Source: Micromonospora sp. WMMD1128
GTDB taxonomy: Bacteria > Actinomycetota > Actinomycetes > Mycobacteriales > Micromonosporaceae
Direction: 5' to 3'
Length of the DNA stretch: 64,000 bases
Assembly: GCF_027497235.1 (NCBI RefSeq)
Contig: NZ_CP114902.1
Span: forward strand, 4,800,001 to 4,864,000
Below are positions 1 to 8,159 of this stretch, piece after piece. The first letter of the stretch is position 1. Each line of letters starts with the position of its first letter. The notes below the pieces were generated by a model. That model was given only the letters and a program-made list of their open reading frames with translations, was not told the DNA's origin and did no database searches. The position numbers and the translations under genes are program-made.

Positions 1-166
1 TCAGGTACTCCACCCCGACGATCCGGGTGACCTCGGCGTCGGCCGGCGTCACGTCGAGCACGCCCGAACCGGCGAACACGGCCAGTTCGGCGCGGGCCAA
101 CCGGGCCGCCGCGTCGGCGTAGACGCGGTTGGCGGAGGGGGCGAGGAGCAGCGCGTACCCGATCAC
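1..166 (-). CDS. TRM11-like SAM-dependent methyltransferase, N-terminal fragment
   Basis: Fifty-five codons are visible; the gene runs off the left edge of the window. Translation from a GTG at 166 begins VIGYALLLAPSANRVYAD and continues with an Ala/Arg-rich helix and a GVEYL segment. This resembles the N-terminus of actinobacterial proteins annotated as TRM11-family (THUMP-like) RNA methyltransferases, recognised from memory. It lies about 80 bases downstream of infB on the same strand, and a hairpin separates them. No catalytic motif falls inside the visible part, so the function rests on N-terminal resemblance only. Another small infB-linked protein remains possible. Confidence 0.5.
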   Translation of the reverse strand, partial: MIGYALLLAPSANRVYADAAARLARAELAVFAGSGVLDVTPADAEVTRIVGVEYL

Positions 167-195
167 GCGGAAATTGTCGCAGCCTGCGGAAACGG

Positions 196-227
196 CGACG
201 GCCGGGACCCGAAGGCCCCGGCCGTCG
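196..227 (-). terminator. Hairpin downstream of infB
   Basis: Two perfectly complementary 11-base arms (CGACGGCCGGG at 196-206 and its complement at 217-227) enclose a 10-base loop just after the infB stop. There is no U-tract, as is common for actinobacterial terminators. It probably ends the rimP-nusA-ylxR-infB transcript, at least partly. Confidence 0.6.
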
Positions 228-249
228 ACCGGTCGTGCACACCGCTCGC

Positions 250-3243
250 TCAGGCGCGCGGCTTCTCACGCATCTCGAAGGTTTCGATGACGTCGCCGAC
301 CTGGACGTTGTTGTAACCGCCGAGCGTCAGACCGCACTCGAAGCCCTCGCGGACCTCGGTCGCGTCGTCCTTGAACCGCTTCAGGGAGCTGATCGTGAGG
401 TTGTCCGCCACGACCGCCCCGTCCCGCAGCAGCCGCGCCTTGGCGTTGCGGCGGATGAGGCCGGACCGGACGATACAGCCGGAGATGTTGCCGATCTTGG
501 ACGAGCGGAAGACGTCGCGGATCTCCGCGGTGCCCAGCTCGACCTCCTCGTACTCCGGCTTGAGCAGACCCTTGAGCGCGGCGTCGATCTCCTCGATGGC
601 CTGGTAGATGACCGTGTAGTACCGGATCTCCACGCCCTCGCGGTCGGCGATCTCGCGGACCTTGTTGGCGGCCCGCACGTTGAAGCCGATGATCGTGACC
701 GCCTCGGACGAGGCGCTCGCGAGCATGACGTCGCTCTCGGTGATCGCACCCACGCCCCGGTGGATGATCCGAAGCTGGACCTCCTCCGGGATGTCGAGGT
801 TGAACAGCGCGTCCTCGAGCGCCTCCACGGAACCGGAGACGTCGCCCTTGAGCACCAGGTTGAGCGAGGTCTTCTCGCCCTCCTTGAGCTGCTCCATGAG
901 CGTCTCGAGGGTGGCCCGGCCACGGGAGTTGGCGAACGACGCCGCCCGCCGCCGTGCCTGCCGCTGCTCGGCGATCTGCCGCACGGTGCGGTCGTCCTCG
1001 GCGGCCAGGAAGGTGTCACCCGCACCCGGCACCGTGGTCAGACCGAGCACCATGACCGGACGTGCCGGCCCGGCCGTGTCGACCGGCTTGCCGTTCTCGT
1101 CCAGCATCGCCCGGACCCGGCCGTGCGCCCCACCGGCGACGATGGAGTCACCGGCCCGGAGCGTGCCCTTCTGCACCAGCACGGTCGCCACCGCGCCACG
1201 GCCCTTGTCCAGGTGCGCCTCGATGGCCACACCCTGCGCCGGCCCGTCGATCGGAGCGGTCAGCTCCAGCGACGCGTCGGCGGTCAGCAGGACGGCTTCG
1301 AGAAGCTCGTCGATGCCGATGCCGGGCTTCGCCGCCACGTTGACGAACATGGTGTCGCCGCCGTACTCCTCGGCGACCAGGCCGTACTCGGTCAACTGCT
1401 GGCGGACCTTGTCCGGGTTCGCGTCCGGCTTGTCGACCTTGTTGACCGCGACCACGATCGGCACGTCCGCCGCCTTGGCGTGGTTGAGCGCCTCGATGGT
1501 CTGCGGCATCACGCCGTCGTCCGCCGCCACCACCAGGATCACGATGTCCGTCACCTGGGCACCACGGGCACGCATGGCGGTGAACGCCTCGTGACCCGGG
1601 GTGTCGATGAAGGTCACCGCGCGGTCCTCGCCCTCGTGCGGGACGTGGACCTGGTAGGCGCCGATGTGCTGGGTGATGCCACCCGCCTCGCCGGCCACGA
1701 CGTTCGCCTTGCGGATCGCGTCGAGCAGCTTGGTCTTACCGTGGTCGACGTGACCCATGACGGTCACCACCGGCGCACGGCTGACCAGGCGGTCCGCCGC
1801 GACCTCGGCGTCGAGGTCGATGTTGAACTGCGCGAGCAGCTCGCGGTCCTCGTCCTCCGGGCTGACGATCTGCACGTCGAAGCCGAGGTGCTCACCCAGC
1901 AGCAGCAGGGTCTCGTCGGAGCACGACTGGGTCGCGGTCACCATCTCGCCCAGGTTGAACATCTCCTGGACCAGCGAACCCGGGTTGGCGTTGATCTTGT
2001 CGGCGAAGTCCGACAGCGAGGCGCCACGGGACAGCCGGACGACCTGACCCTGACCGCGGGGAGCACCCGAGGACATGGTCGGGGCCGACAGGTTGTCGAA
2101 CTCCTGTCTGCGCTGCTTCTTGGACTTGCGGCCACGGGTCGGCCGGCCACCCGGACGCCCGAAGGCACCCGCCGCGCCGCCGCCTCGGCCACGACCACCG
2201 CCACCGGGACGGCCACCGCCGCCACCCGGACGGAAACCACCGCCGGGAGCGCCGCCACCGCCACCGGGACCGCCACGGTAACCACCGCCGCCACCGCCGC
2301 CGGGACCGCCGCGGTAGCCACCGCCGCCGCCACCACCGCCGGGACCGCCGCGGTAACCACCGCCGCCGCCACCGGGACGACCGGCGCCGCCACCGGGACC
2401 ACCACGACCGCCACCGGGGCCGCCGGGGCGACCCGTGGTCGGGCGCTGGCTCGGCATGGACGCCGGGCTGGGCCGCGGCGGCATGGAGGCGGGGCTGGGC
2501 CGCGGCGGCATGCCGGCCGGGCTGGGACGGGGACCGCCCCCACCGGCGGCCGGAGGCCGCTGCTGCCCACCCTGGATGCCGAACGGGTTGTTGCCGGCGC
2601 CACGGGCCGGCGGACGACCGCCGGGTCGGGCGCCCGGACCCTGGCCCTGGCCGGGACCGCTGGGCCGCGCGGCCGGGGAACCCGGACGCGGGGGCATGGC
2701 GTTCGGGCCGGGACGCGGGCCGGGACGGGGACCGCCCTCGGCCGGAGGCTCCCGGCGAACGGTCTCGCGCTGCTGCTGGCGGGCGGCCTGGGCGGCCTTG
2801 ACCGCGGCCTCCTGCTCAGCCTTCAGCGCGGCGGCACGCGCTTCCGCCGCCGCCACTTCGATGTCGTGCGCGCTCGCCGGCTTGGCGACCGGGGTCGCCG
2901 GCTGCGGCGGGCCGGGGACCGGGCCCTTGGGCTTCGGTCCAGGGGTCGGCGCGGCCGGTCGCCGGGGCGGCATCGGTCGGGCCGAGACCCGGGGTGCGCC
3001 CGGGGTCGGGGTGGGCGTCGGGGTCGGTGCCGGGCCGCTGGGGGCGGCTGTCGGCGGGGCGGCGGGCGCCGGCGAACCGGCGGACGCCACGAACGCGCTC
3101 CGCAGCCGTCGGGCGACAGGCGCCTCGACGGTGCTGGACGCGGACTTCACGAACTCGCCCATCTCCTTGAGCTTGGCGAGAACGGTCTTGCTTTCGACCC
3201 CGAGCTCCTTGGCAAGCTCGTGTACGCGGGCCTTTCCTGCCAC
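250..3243 (-). CDS. infB: Translation initiation factor IF-2
   Basis: IF-2 is the GTPase that delivers initiator tRNA to the 30S subunit and promotes subunit joining. The N-terminus ([15 protein letters not shown]) is the IF2_N module. A very long Pro/Gly/Arg-rich linker follows (about residues 60-370), then a second IF2_N-like segment, the G domain and the C-terminal domains. G1 GHVDHGKT starts near residue 497, G3 DTPGHEAF follows, and G4 NKVD lies near residue 601. I chose the GTG at 3243 because GAGGAG lies four bases upstream and the family begins MAGKARVHE; a GTG four codons earlier is also open. The last gene of the rimP-nusA-ylxR-infB operon. At about 997 residues it is typical of long actinobacterial forms. 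Confidence 0.97.
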   Translation of the reverse strand: MAGKARVHELAKELGVESKTVLAKLKEMGEFVKSASSTVEAPVARRLRSAFVASAGSPAPAAPPTAAPSGPAPTPTPTPTPGAPRVSARPMPPRRPAAPTPGPKPKGPVPGPPQPATPVAKPASAHDIEVAAAEARAAALKAEQEAAVKAAQAARQQQRETVRREPPAEGGPRPGPRPGPNAMPPRPGSPAARPSGPGQGQGPGARPGGRPPARGAGNNPFGIQGGQQRPPAAGGGGPRPSPAGMPPRPSPASMPPRPSPASMPSQRPTTGRPGGPGGGRGGPGGGAGRPGGGGGGYRGGPGGGGGGGGYRGGPGGGGGGGYRGGPGGGGGAPGGGFRPGGGGGRPGGGGRGRGGGAAGAFGRPGGRPTRGRKSKKQRRQEFDNLSAPTMSSGAPRGQGQVVRLSRGASLSDFADKINANPGSLVQEMFNLGEMVTATQSCSDETLLLLGEHLGFDVQIVSPEDEDRELLAQFNIDLDAEVAADRLVSRAPVVTVMGHVDHGKTKLLDAIRKANVVAGEAGGITQHIGAYQVHVPHEGEDRAVTFIDTPGHEAFTAMRARGAQVTDIVILVVAADDGVMPQTIEALNHAKAADVPIVVAVNKVDKPDANPDKVRQQLTEYGLVAEEYGGDTMFVNVAAKPGIGIDELLEAVLLTADASLELTAPIDGPAQGVAIEAHLDKGRGAVATVLVQKGTLRAGDSIVAGGAHGRVRAMLDENGKPVDTAGPARPVMVLGLTTVPGAGDTFLAAEDDRTVRQIAEQRQARRRAASFANSRGRATLETLMEQLKEGEKTSLNLVLKGDVSGSVEALEDALFNLDIPEEVQLRIIHRGVGAITESDVMLASASSEAVTIIGFNVRAANKVREIADREGVEIRYYTVIYQAIEEIDAALKGLLKPEYEEVELGTAEIRDVFRSSKIGNISGCIVRSGLIRRNAKARLLRDGAVVADNLTISSLKRFKDDATEVREGFECGLTLGGYNNVQVGDVIETFEMREKPRA
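2205..2400 (-). repeat. Glycine-rich (GGGGYRGGP) repeat stretch inside infB
   Basis: The coding strand here is almost pure GGX/CGG codons. It encodes poly-Gly blocks separated by YRGGP units at least three times, giving an internally repetitive DNA tract. It lies in the IF-2 linker, between the first IF2_N module and the conserved core. Confidence 0.7.
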
Positions 3244-3336
3244 TGCACTCCTCACTCCGAGGTCGTGCGGGCAGCACCCGCAGCGACCTCACTCGTGCAC
3301 TTGAAGCCTGGTCATTTCTGCGACTTCATCGTGTGC

Positions 3337-3672
3337 TCATGTCGGTCGTCCTACCTTGCTAGCGACCCTCGACCGGTCGGGTTGACCGGTCGTCGGGGGT
3401 TGCGCGTCGACGTGCTCGGCAAGCGCGCCGTGGTCGGGGACCCCGGCGACGCGCAGCGCCCGCCCGAAGGCTCGGCGCCGCACCGCCTGCGCGAAGCAGG
3501 CCGGATGGGGGTGCATGTTCGCTCCCCGACCCGGCAGTCTGCGGGTCGGATCGGGCCGGAGACTGGTCTGACCAGCCTCTTCACCGACCGCGACGACCCG
3601 CAACAACTCGCTGGCCGGCGCTCGTTTCCGGCAGCCCACACAGGTGCGCTCCGGCAGCGCGCGTCGTGCCAC
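3337..3672 (-). CDS. ylxR: YlxR family RNA-binding protein (DUF448)
   Basis: A 111-residue basic protein with the family hallmark RTCVGCRKRAP near the N-terminus and a second conserved block around GRGANMHPHPACFAQAVRRRAFGRAL. YlxR proteins sit between nusA and infB in many bacteria and are thought to bind RNA or influence RNase P or transcription. The start is a GTG at 3672, 15 bases after the nusA stop, with no strong Shine-Dalgarno sequence, so translation is probably coupled. The C-terminal tail after about residue 85 is polar and poorly conserved. Confidence 0.9.
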   Translation of the reverse strand: MARRALPERTCVGCRKRAPASELLRVVAVGEEAGQTSLRPDPTRRLPGRGANMHPHPACFAQAVRRRAFGRALRVAGVPDHGALAEHVDAQPPTTGQPDRSRVASKVGRPT

Positions 3673-3687
3673 TGAGAAAGTCTACCC

Positions 3688-4731
3688 CTAGCTGCTCGAG
3701 ATCGCGCCGCCCGGCTCCGGCACGTGATCAGCTCCGCCCCGTCCGCCGGTGCCCGCCTGCTCCGCGTCGGAGCGGATGTCGATCCGCCAACCGGTCAACC
3801 GGGCCGCGAGGCGGGCGTTCTGCCCTTCCCGGCCGATCGCGAGCGAGAGCTGGAAATCCGGGACGGTTACCCGGGCGGCGCGGCTCGCCAGGTCGACCAC
3901 CTCGACCCGCAGCGCCTTGGCCGGCGAGAGCGCGTTGCCGACGAAGGTGGCCGGGTCGTCCGACCAGTCGATGATGTCGATCTTCTCGCCGTGCAGCTCG
4001 CTCATCACCGCGCGCACCCGCTGCCCCATCGGGCCGATGCAGGCGCCCTTGGCGTTCACACCGGACGCGGTGGACCGCACCGCGATCTTGGTGCGGTGAC
4101 CTGCCTCACGGGCGATCGCGCCGATCTCCACCGTGCCGTCGGCGATCTCCGGCACCTCCAGCGCGAAGAGCTTCTTCACCAGCGCCGGGTGCGACCGGGA
4201 CAGCGTGATCTGCGGGCCACGCATGCCCTTGGCGACGTGCACGACCACGCAGCGGATCCGCTCGCCGTGCTCGTAGCGCTCGCCGGGGACCTGCTCGGAC
4301 TGGGGCAGGACACCCTCCAGCTTGCCCAGGTCGACGCTGACGATGCCCTTCTCCCGACGGGTCTCGTGCGCCTGCACCACACCGGTGACCAGGTCGCCGT
4401 CCCGGCCGACGTACTCGCCGAAGTGCACCTCGTCGGTGGCCTCCCGCAGCCGCTGGAGGATCACCTGCTTGGCGGTCATGGCGGCGATCCGGCCGAAGTC
4501 GTGCGGCGTGTCGTCCCACTCCCGGGTCACCGAGCCGTCGTCGTCCAGCTCCTGGGCGTAGACCGAGGCGGCTCCGCTCTTGCGGTCGATCTCCACCCGG
4601 GCGTGCGACTCGGCACCGTCGGTGTGCCGGTAGGCGGTCAGCAACGCGGTCTCGATCGCCGCGAGGATCGTGTCGAACGGGATCTCCCGCTCGCGCTCCA
4701 GGGCGCGCAGCGCCGCGAGGTCGATGTTCAC
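3688..4731 (-). CDS. nusA: Transcription termination/antitermination factor NusA
   Basis: NusA binds RNA polymerase and nascent RNA and modulates pausing, termination and antitermination. The 347-residue protein has the NusA N-terminal domain ([20 protein letters not shown]), an S1 domain ([12 protein letters not shown]), and two KH domains ([18 protein letters not shown], then [18 protein letters not shown]). It lacks the C-terminal acidic repeats of enterobacterial NusA, as expected in actinobacteria. The GTG start at 4731 overlaps the rimP stop as GTGA. It is followed closely by ylxR and infB. Confidence 0.97.
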   Translation of the reverse strand: MNIDLAALRALEREREIPFDTILAAIETALLTAYRHTDGAESHARVEIDRKSGAASVYAQELDDDGSVTREWDDTPHDFGRIAAMTAKQVILQRLREATDEVHFGEYVGRDGDLVTGVVQAHETRREKGIVSVDLGKLEGVLPQSEQVPGERYEHGERIRCVVVHVAKGMRGPQITLSRSHPALVKKLFALEVPEIADGTVEIGAIAREAGHRTKIAVRSTASGVNAKGACIGPMGQRVRAVMSELHGEKIDIIDWSDDPATFVGNALSPAKALRVEVVDLASRAARVTVPDFQLSLAIGREGQNARLAARLTGWRIDIRSDAEQAGTGGRGGADHVPEPGGAISSS

Positions 4732-5390
4732 CTCTCCTCGTCCTCCAGATCTTCGTCGTCGTCGGTGTCGTCGTCGGTGTCGTCACCGAGATCGGCGTCG
4801 GCCAGATCGTCCAGGCGGGAGAACTCCACCTGGACCCGGCCGGGCCCGAGCTCGGGGTAGGGGTGGGTGGCGGGGCCGGCGTCGGTCTCCAGCACCACCC
4901 GCTCGTCGTCGGCGGCCGTGACCCGGCCGGTGAGCTGCCGGTCCCCGGCGTCGCCGCGCGCGGTCACCTTGACCAGCCGGCCGACGTTGCGCCGCCAGTG
5001 CCGGGGCAGGGTGAGCGGACGGTCCACGCCGGGCGAGCTGACCTCGAGTTGGTACTCACCGGCGACGATGTCCCCGCCGCTCTCCTCGGCCGCGTCAAGC
5101 GCCGCGGAGACCGCCCGGGACACGTCCGCGACGGCGTCCAGCCGGATCCCGCCGTCCGCGTCCACGATCACCCGGACCACGTGCCGGCGCCCGGCCCGGG
5201 AGACGGAGAGGTCCTCCAGGTCGTAGCCGGCGGCGCTGACCACTGGCTCGATCACCTCGCGCAGGCGGGCCCGGCGAGCGGCGAGGTCGCCGCGCGGTGC
5301 GCCGCCGCGGTCCGCGCCGCGTGCGCCCTCGGACCGGCGGGGCCGCCCGGCGGGGCCCGACGGCCGGGTGGCACGGCCACGCTGCGTCAT
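4728..5390 (-). CDS. rimP: Ribosome maturation factor RimP
   Basis: RimP assists late maturation of the 30S subunit. The core begins near residue 40 ([21 protein letters not shown]), then the family segment [15 protein letters not shown], and ends in an acidic tail rich in Asp and Glu ([17 protein letters not shown]). The ATG at 5390 is preceded by a purine-rich GAGAGG. The first 40 residues are basic and Ser/Gly/Arg-rich, a lineage-specific extension. It is the first gene of the operon and its last four bases overlap nusA. The frame stays open far upstream of the ATG, but I see no support for a longer product. Confidence 0.93.
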   Translation of the reverse strand: MTQRGRATRPSGPAGRPRRSEGARGADRGGAPRGDLAARRARLREVIEPVVSAAGYDLEDLSVSRAGRRHVVRVIVDADGGIRLDAVADVSRAVSAALDAAEESGGDIVAGEYQLEVSSPGVDRPLTLPRHWRRNVGRLVKVTARGDAGDRQLTGRVTAADDERVVLETDAGPATHPYPELGPGRVQVEFSRLDDLADADLGDDTDDDTDDDEDLEDEER

Positions 5391-5579
5391 CTCGGCGCAC
5401 CTCTCTGCTGTTACCCCGGCCCGTCGGACCGGGTTGTCCCGGGCCGGCCGCGGCGGTCGACCCGCCATGCCGGCACGCCACCGGGGCGTTCGCGCCCGGT
5501 GGCTGCGCAGAGCGTAACGCTTGGGCGCGGCGGCGGACCGGGCGGCGCACCGAGGACCCTGCCCCACACGGCGGCGGCG

Positions 5580-6167
5580 ATGGTGTTGACTTGTCCGGTG
5601 GGGATCGGCAGAACACCATCCAACCAGGGCAGAGCCGGGCATTCCCGGCGCGCTCTGCTGCGCGCCGGTGGGCTCGTGGCGCTGGGCGGCGCGACCGCGC
5701 CGCTGACCGGTTGTGATCTTTTCGACCGGGACGACGAGCCGTCGCCGCCGGACGCGCTGGAGCCGCTGGTGGCCGAGGCGCTCGCGCTGGAGGCGCGACA
5801 CCGGGCCGCCGCCACCGCCACCCCGGCGTTGGCCGAGCGGCTCACCCCAATCGCCGACGCGCACCTGGCGCACGCGCAGGAGTTGCGCCGGGTGATCGGG
5901 CGGCCGGCGCCGTCCGGCCCGCCGTCGACCGCCCCGTCGACCGCCCCGTCGGGCACGCCGTCGGCCACCCCGCCCGGCCCGCCGCTGGCCACCCCGCCCG
6001 GCCCGCCGGGCAGCGAGCCCGACGCCGTGCTCGCCGAGCTGCGCCGGGCCGAACAGCAGGGCCGGACGAACGCCGCCAAGGCGTGTGCTGGCGCGCCGCC
6101 CGAGCGGGCCGCGCTGCTCGGCTCGATAGCCGCGGCGCGGGCCACCCACGTCGAGGTGCTGGCATGA
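5580..6167 (+). CDS. Putative Tat-exported lipoprotein, ferritin-like (DUF4439-type) helical bundle
   Basis: About 195 residues. The N-terminus carries twin arginines ([10 protein letters not shown]), a hydrophobic run and a lipobox LTGC, so a membrane-anchored exported protein is likely. Two helical segments follow ([15 protein letters not shown] and [14 protein letters not shown]), split by a low-complexity Pro/Ser/Thr/Gly region (about residues 115-150) with repeated PSTAPS and ATPPGPP units. The helices resemble the DUF4439 protein encoded next, with which it overlaps as ATGA, suggesting a pair. The start is uncertain: ATG at 5580 or a later GTG near 5598. No metal site is demonstrable, so the role is unknown. 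Confidence 0.6.
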   Translation: MVLTCPVGIGRTPSNQGRAGHSRRALLRAGGLVALGGATAPLTGCDLFDRDDEPSPPDALEPLVAEALALEARHRAAATATPALAERLTPIADAHLAHAQELRRVIGRPAPSGPPSTAPSTAPSGTPSATPPGPPLATPPGPPGSEPDAVLAELRRAEQQGRTNAAKACAGAPPERAALLGSIAAARATHVEVLA

Positions 6168-6334
6168 GCGAACGCACCGAGCGAAGCGAGGGCCGTGAGC
6201 GCATGCCCAACCGATACAGCATGAGCGAACGCACCGAGCGAAGCGAGGGCCGTGAGCGCATGCCCAACCGGCACAGCATGAGCGAACGCACCGAGCGAAG
6301 CGAGGGCCGTGACCGCATGCCCAGCTCGTACCGC
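6164..6334 (+). repeat. Three tandem 57-bp repeats in frame at a gene start
   Basis: Units begin at 6164, 6221 and 6278, each opening ATGAGCGAACGCACCGAGCG and ending just before the next ATG. The first two are nearly identical and the third diverges at its end. Since 57 is a multiple of three, copy-number change would keep the frame. Confidence 0.9.
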
Positions 6335-6763
6335 ATGAACCCGGCCCAGGCCCTCGCCGACGCGCTCGCCGCCGAATACGCGGCGATCTGGGCGTACGGG
6401 GTGATCGGCGTGCACCTGACCGGCGCGGCCCGCACGGCTGCCCGCGCCGCCGAGGCGGCCCACCGGTCCCGCCGGGACGCGCTGCTCCTGCAACTCGCCG
6501 AGGGGCCCGGGCAGGTGCCCGCGGATCAGGCCGGCTACGCGCTGCCCTATCCGGTGACCGACCGGACGACGGCGCTGCGGCTGGCGGTGGAGCTTGAGGA
6601 GCGGACCGCCGGCCACTGGCGGGCCGCGCTGCCGCACACGACGGGTGCCGACCGGAACACGGCGCTCGCCGCGCTCACCGACTGCGCGCTGCGGGCGACC
6701 CGTTGGCGGCGTACGGCCGGGGTGAACCCGGTCACCGTCCCGTTCCCGGGCCGGCCGGCCTGA
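6164..6763 (+). CDS. DUF4439 (ferritin-like) protein with repeat-encoded N-terminus
   Basis: The conserved part starts at [22 protein letters not shown], from an ATG at 6335. It is a four-helix ferritin-like domain of about 140 residues ([16 protein letters not shown], then [17 protein letters not shown]). Upstream, three 57-bp repeats keep the frame open and offer three more ATG codons (6164, 6221, 6278), each encoding [15 protein letters not shown] peptides. The most upstream ATG overlaps the stop of the preceding lipoprotein gene. The repeat-encoded part is probably not ancestral, and initiation may occur at 6335. DUF4439 has no assigned reaction that I know of. Confidence 0.7.
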   Translation: MSERTERSEGRERMPNRYSMSERTERSEGRERMPNRHSMSERTERSEGRDRMPSSYRMNPAQALADALAAEYAAIWAYGVIGVHLTGAARTAARAAEAAHRSRRDALLLQLAEGPGQVPADQAGYALPYPVTDRTTALRLAVELEERTAGHWRAALPHTTGADRNTALAALTDCALRATRWRRTAGVNPVTVPFPGRPA

Positions 6764-6805
6764 GCGCGCTCCCGGTCACCGGGCGCAGCCCCTCGGTTGC
6801 GGCCC

Positions 6806-6824
6806 GCATACCAGGTATGCATAC
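6806..6824 (+). promoter_or_regulatory. Overlapping palindromes and -10 at the padR start
   Basis: GCATACC and GGTATGC form a perfect 7-bp inverted repeat around one base (6806-6820). It overlaps a second perfect palindrome, GTATGCATAC (6815-6824). A CATACT -10 candidate (6820-6825) lies seven bases before the ATG at 6833, which implies a leaderless transcript. This is a likely autoregulatory PadR operator. Confidence 0.55.
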
Positions 6825-6832
6825 TCCAGGTC

Positions 6833-7414
6833 ATGTCCATCCGCCACGGCCTGCTCGCCCTGCTCGAACGCGGCCAGATGTACGGCTATCAGCTGCGCGC
6901 CGCGTTCGAGGAGTCGACCGGGTCGACCTGGCCGCTCAACATCGGGCAGGTTTACACGACGCTGGCCCGGCTGGAACGCGACGGCCTGGTCCGCCCGCTG
7001 CCGGAGAACGAGAGCGGGCAGCGGCCGTACGAGATCACCGACGCCGGGCGGGCGGACCTGGCGCTCTGGTTCGCGACCCCGATCAGCCGCGCCGACCGGC
7101 CCCGGGACGAGCTGTCGATCAAGCTGGCACTGGCCCTGACCACGCCCGGGGTGGACGTCCGGGCGGTGGTGCAGACGCAGCGCGCCGCCACCATGCGCGC
7201 GCTCCAGGAGTTCACCCGCTTGAAGTACGCGAGCGACAAGCCGGAGGATCTGCCCTGGCGGTTGGTGCTGGACGCGATGATCTTCCAGGCTGAGGCCGAG
7301 GTGCGCTGGCTCGACCACTGCGAGACCAGCCTGGTCCGCCACCGTCCGACGCCGGGCCGACCGGTCCCCCACCCCGAGGCGGTGGACCGGGCCGGTGACG
7401 AGGCCCGCCGGTGA
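6833..7414 (+). CDS. PadR family transcriptional regulator
   Basis: A 193-residue regulator with an N-terminal winged helix (SIRHGLLALLERGQMYGYQLRAAFEES, then NIGQVYTTLARLERDGLV and PYEITDAGRADL) and a C-terminal helical dimerisation region, as in Vir-like PadR proteins. The ATG at 6833 was chosen because the HTH starts right after it and a leaderless-type -10 precedes it. It is followed after 22 bases by an ABC ATPase and permease. PadR proteins beside such transporters usually repress them and themselves until a ligand, often an antimicrobial or lipid, binds. Confidence 0.9.
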   Translation: MSIRHGLLALLERGQMYGYQLRAAFEESTGSTWPLNIGQVYTTLARLERDGLVRPLPENESGQRPYEITDAGRADLALWFATPISRADRPRDELSIKLALALTTPGVDVRAVVQTQRAATMRALQEFTRLKYASDKPEDLPWRLVLDAMIFQAEAEVRWLDHCETSLVRHRPTPGRPVPHPEAVDRAGDEARR

Positions 7415-7436
7415 CACGAACGGGAGGCCGACGGAG

Positions 7437-8159
7437 ATGAGCGGGGTGCTGGAACTACGCCAGGTGCACCGCATGCACGGCGCCGGCGAGGCCGCGGTGC
7501 ACGCGCTGCGTGGCGTGAGCCTCACCGTGACGGCCGGCGAGCTGGTGGCGGTGATGGGGCCCTCCGGTTCCGGCAAGTCGACGCTGCTGGCCCTGGCCGG
7601 CGGGCTGGACCGGCCGACCGGCGGCGAGGTGCTGGTCGAGGGTGAGGCGTTGGGCGGGCTGCCGGCCCGCGAGCTGGCCCGGTTGCGCCGCCGCCGCATC
7701 GGCTACGTCTTCCAGGACCTCAACCTGCTCGGCAGCCTGACCGCCGTGGAGAACGTGGCGCTGCCCCTGGAGTTGGACGGCGCCGGGGTGCGGGCGGCCC
7801 GCCGGCTTGCGCTCGCCGCGTTGCGTGAGGTGGACGTCGCCGGCCAGGCCGACCGTTTCCCCGACCAGATGTCCGGCGGCCAGCAGCAGCGGGTGGCGAT
7901 CGCCCGGGCCCTGGTCGGCGAGCGCCGGCTGGTCCTCGCCGACGAGCCGACCGGTGCGCTCGACTCGCAGGCCGGCGAGGCGGTGCTGCACCTGCTGCGC
8001 CGCCGGGTGGACGACGGGGCCGCCGGGGTGCTTGTCACCCACGAGGCCCGGCACGCCGGCTGGGCGGACCGGGTGGTCTTCCTGCGCGACGGCGTGCTTG
8101 TCGACTCGACCGCCCCGCTGATCGGCATCGAGCACCTGCTCAGCGGCAGCGACCGGTGA
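7437..8159 (+). CDS. ABC transporter ATP-binding protein (MacB/LolD type)
   Basis: A 240-residue ATPase with Walker A GPSGSGKST, Q-loop YVFQDLNLL, signature MSGGQQQRVAIARAL, Walker B LVLADEPTGALD and H-loop LVTHE. The order and sequence fit the MacB/LolD/FtsE group that works with FtsX-like permeases. ATG 7437 has GGGAGG about ten bases upstream; an earlier in-frame GTG at 7395 would overlap padR. Its end overlaps the permease gene as GTGA, so the two are translationally coupled. Substrate unknown; export or envelope stress relief is typical. Confidence 0.93.
   Translation: MSGVLELRQVHRMHGAGEAAVHALRGVSLTVTAGELVAVMGPSGSGKSTLLALAGGLDRPTGGEVLVEGEALGGLPARELARLRRRRIGYVFQDLNLLGSLTAVENVALPLELDGAGVRAARRLALAALREVDVAGQADRFPDQMSGGQQQRVAIARALVGERRLVLADEPTGALDSQAGEAVLHLLRRRVDDGAAGVLVTHEARHAGWADRVVFLRDGVLVDSTAPLIGIEHLLSGSDR

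Noticed and set aside
235..3675. A plus-strand open frame of over 1100 codons opposite infB
   Set aside because: It is antisense to IF-2 and ylxR, low-complexity (Thr/Ala and Arg/Gly runs) and has no family motif; it exists because GC-rich codons leave few stops on the other strand.
6164..6334. CRISPR-like array
   Set aside because: The units are contiguous 57-bp repeats without spacers and are in a coding frame.
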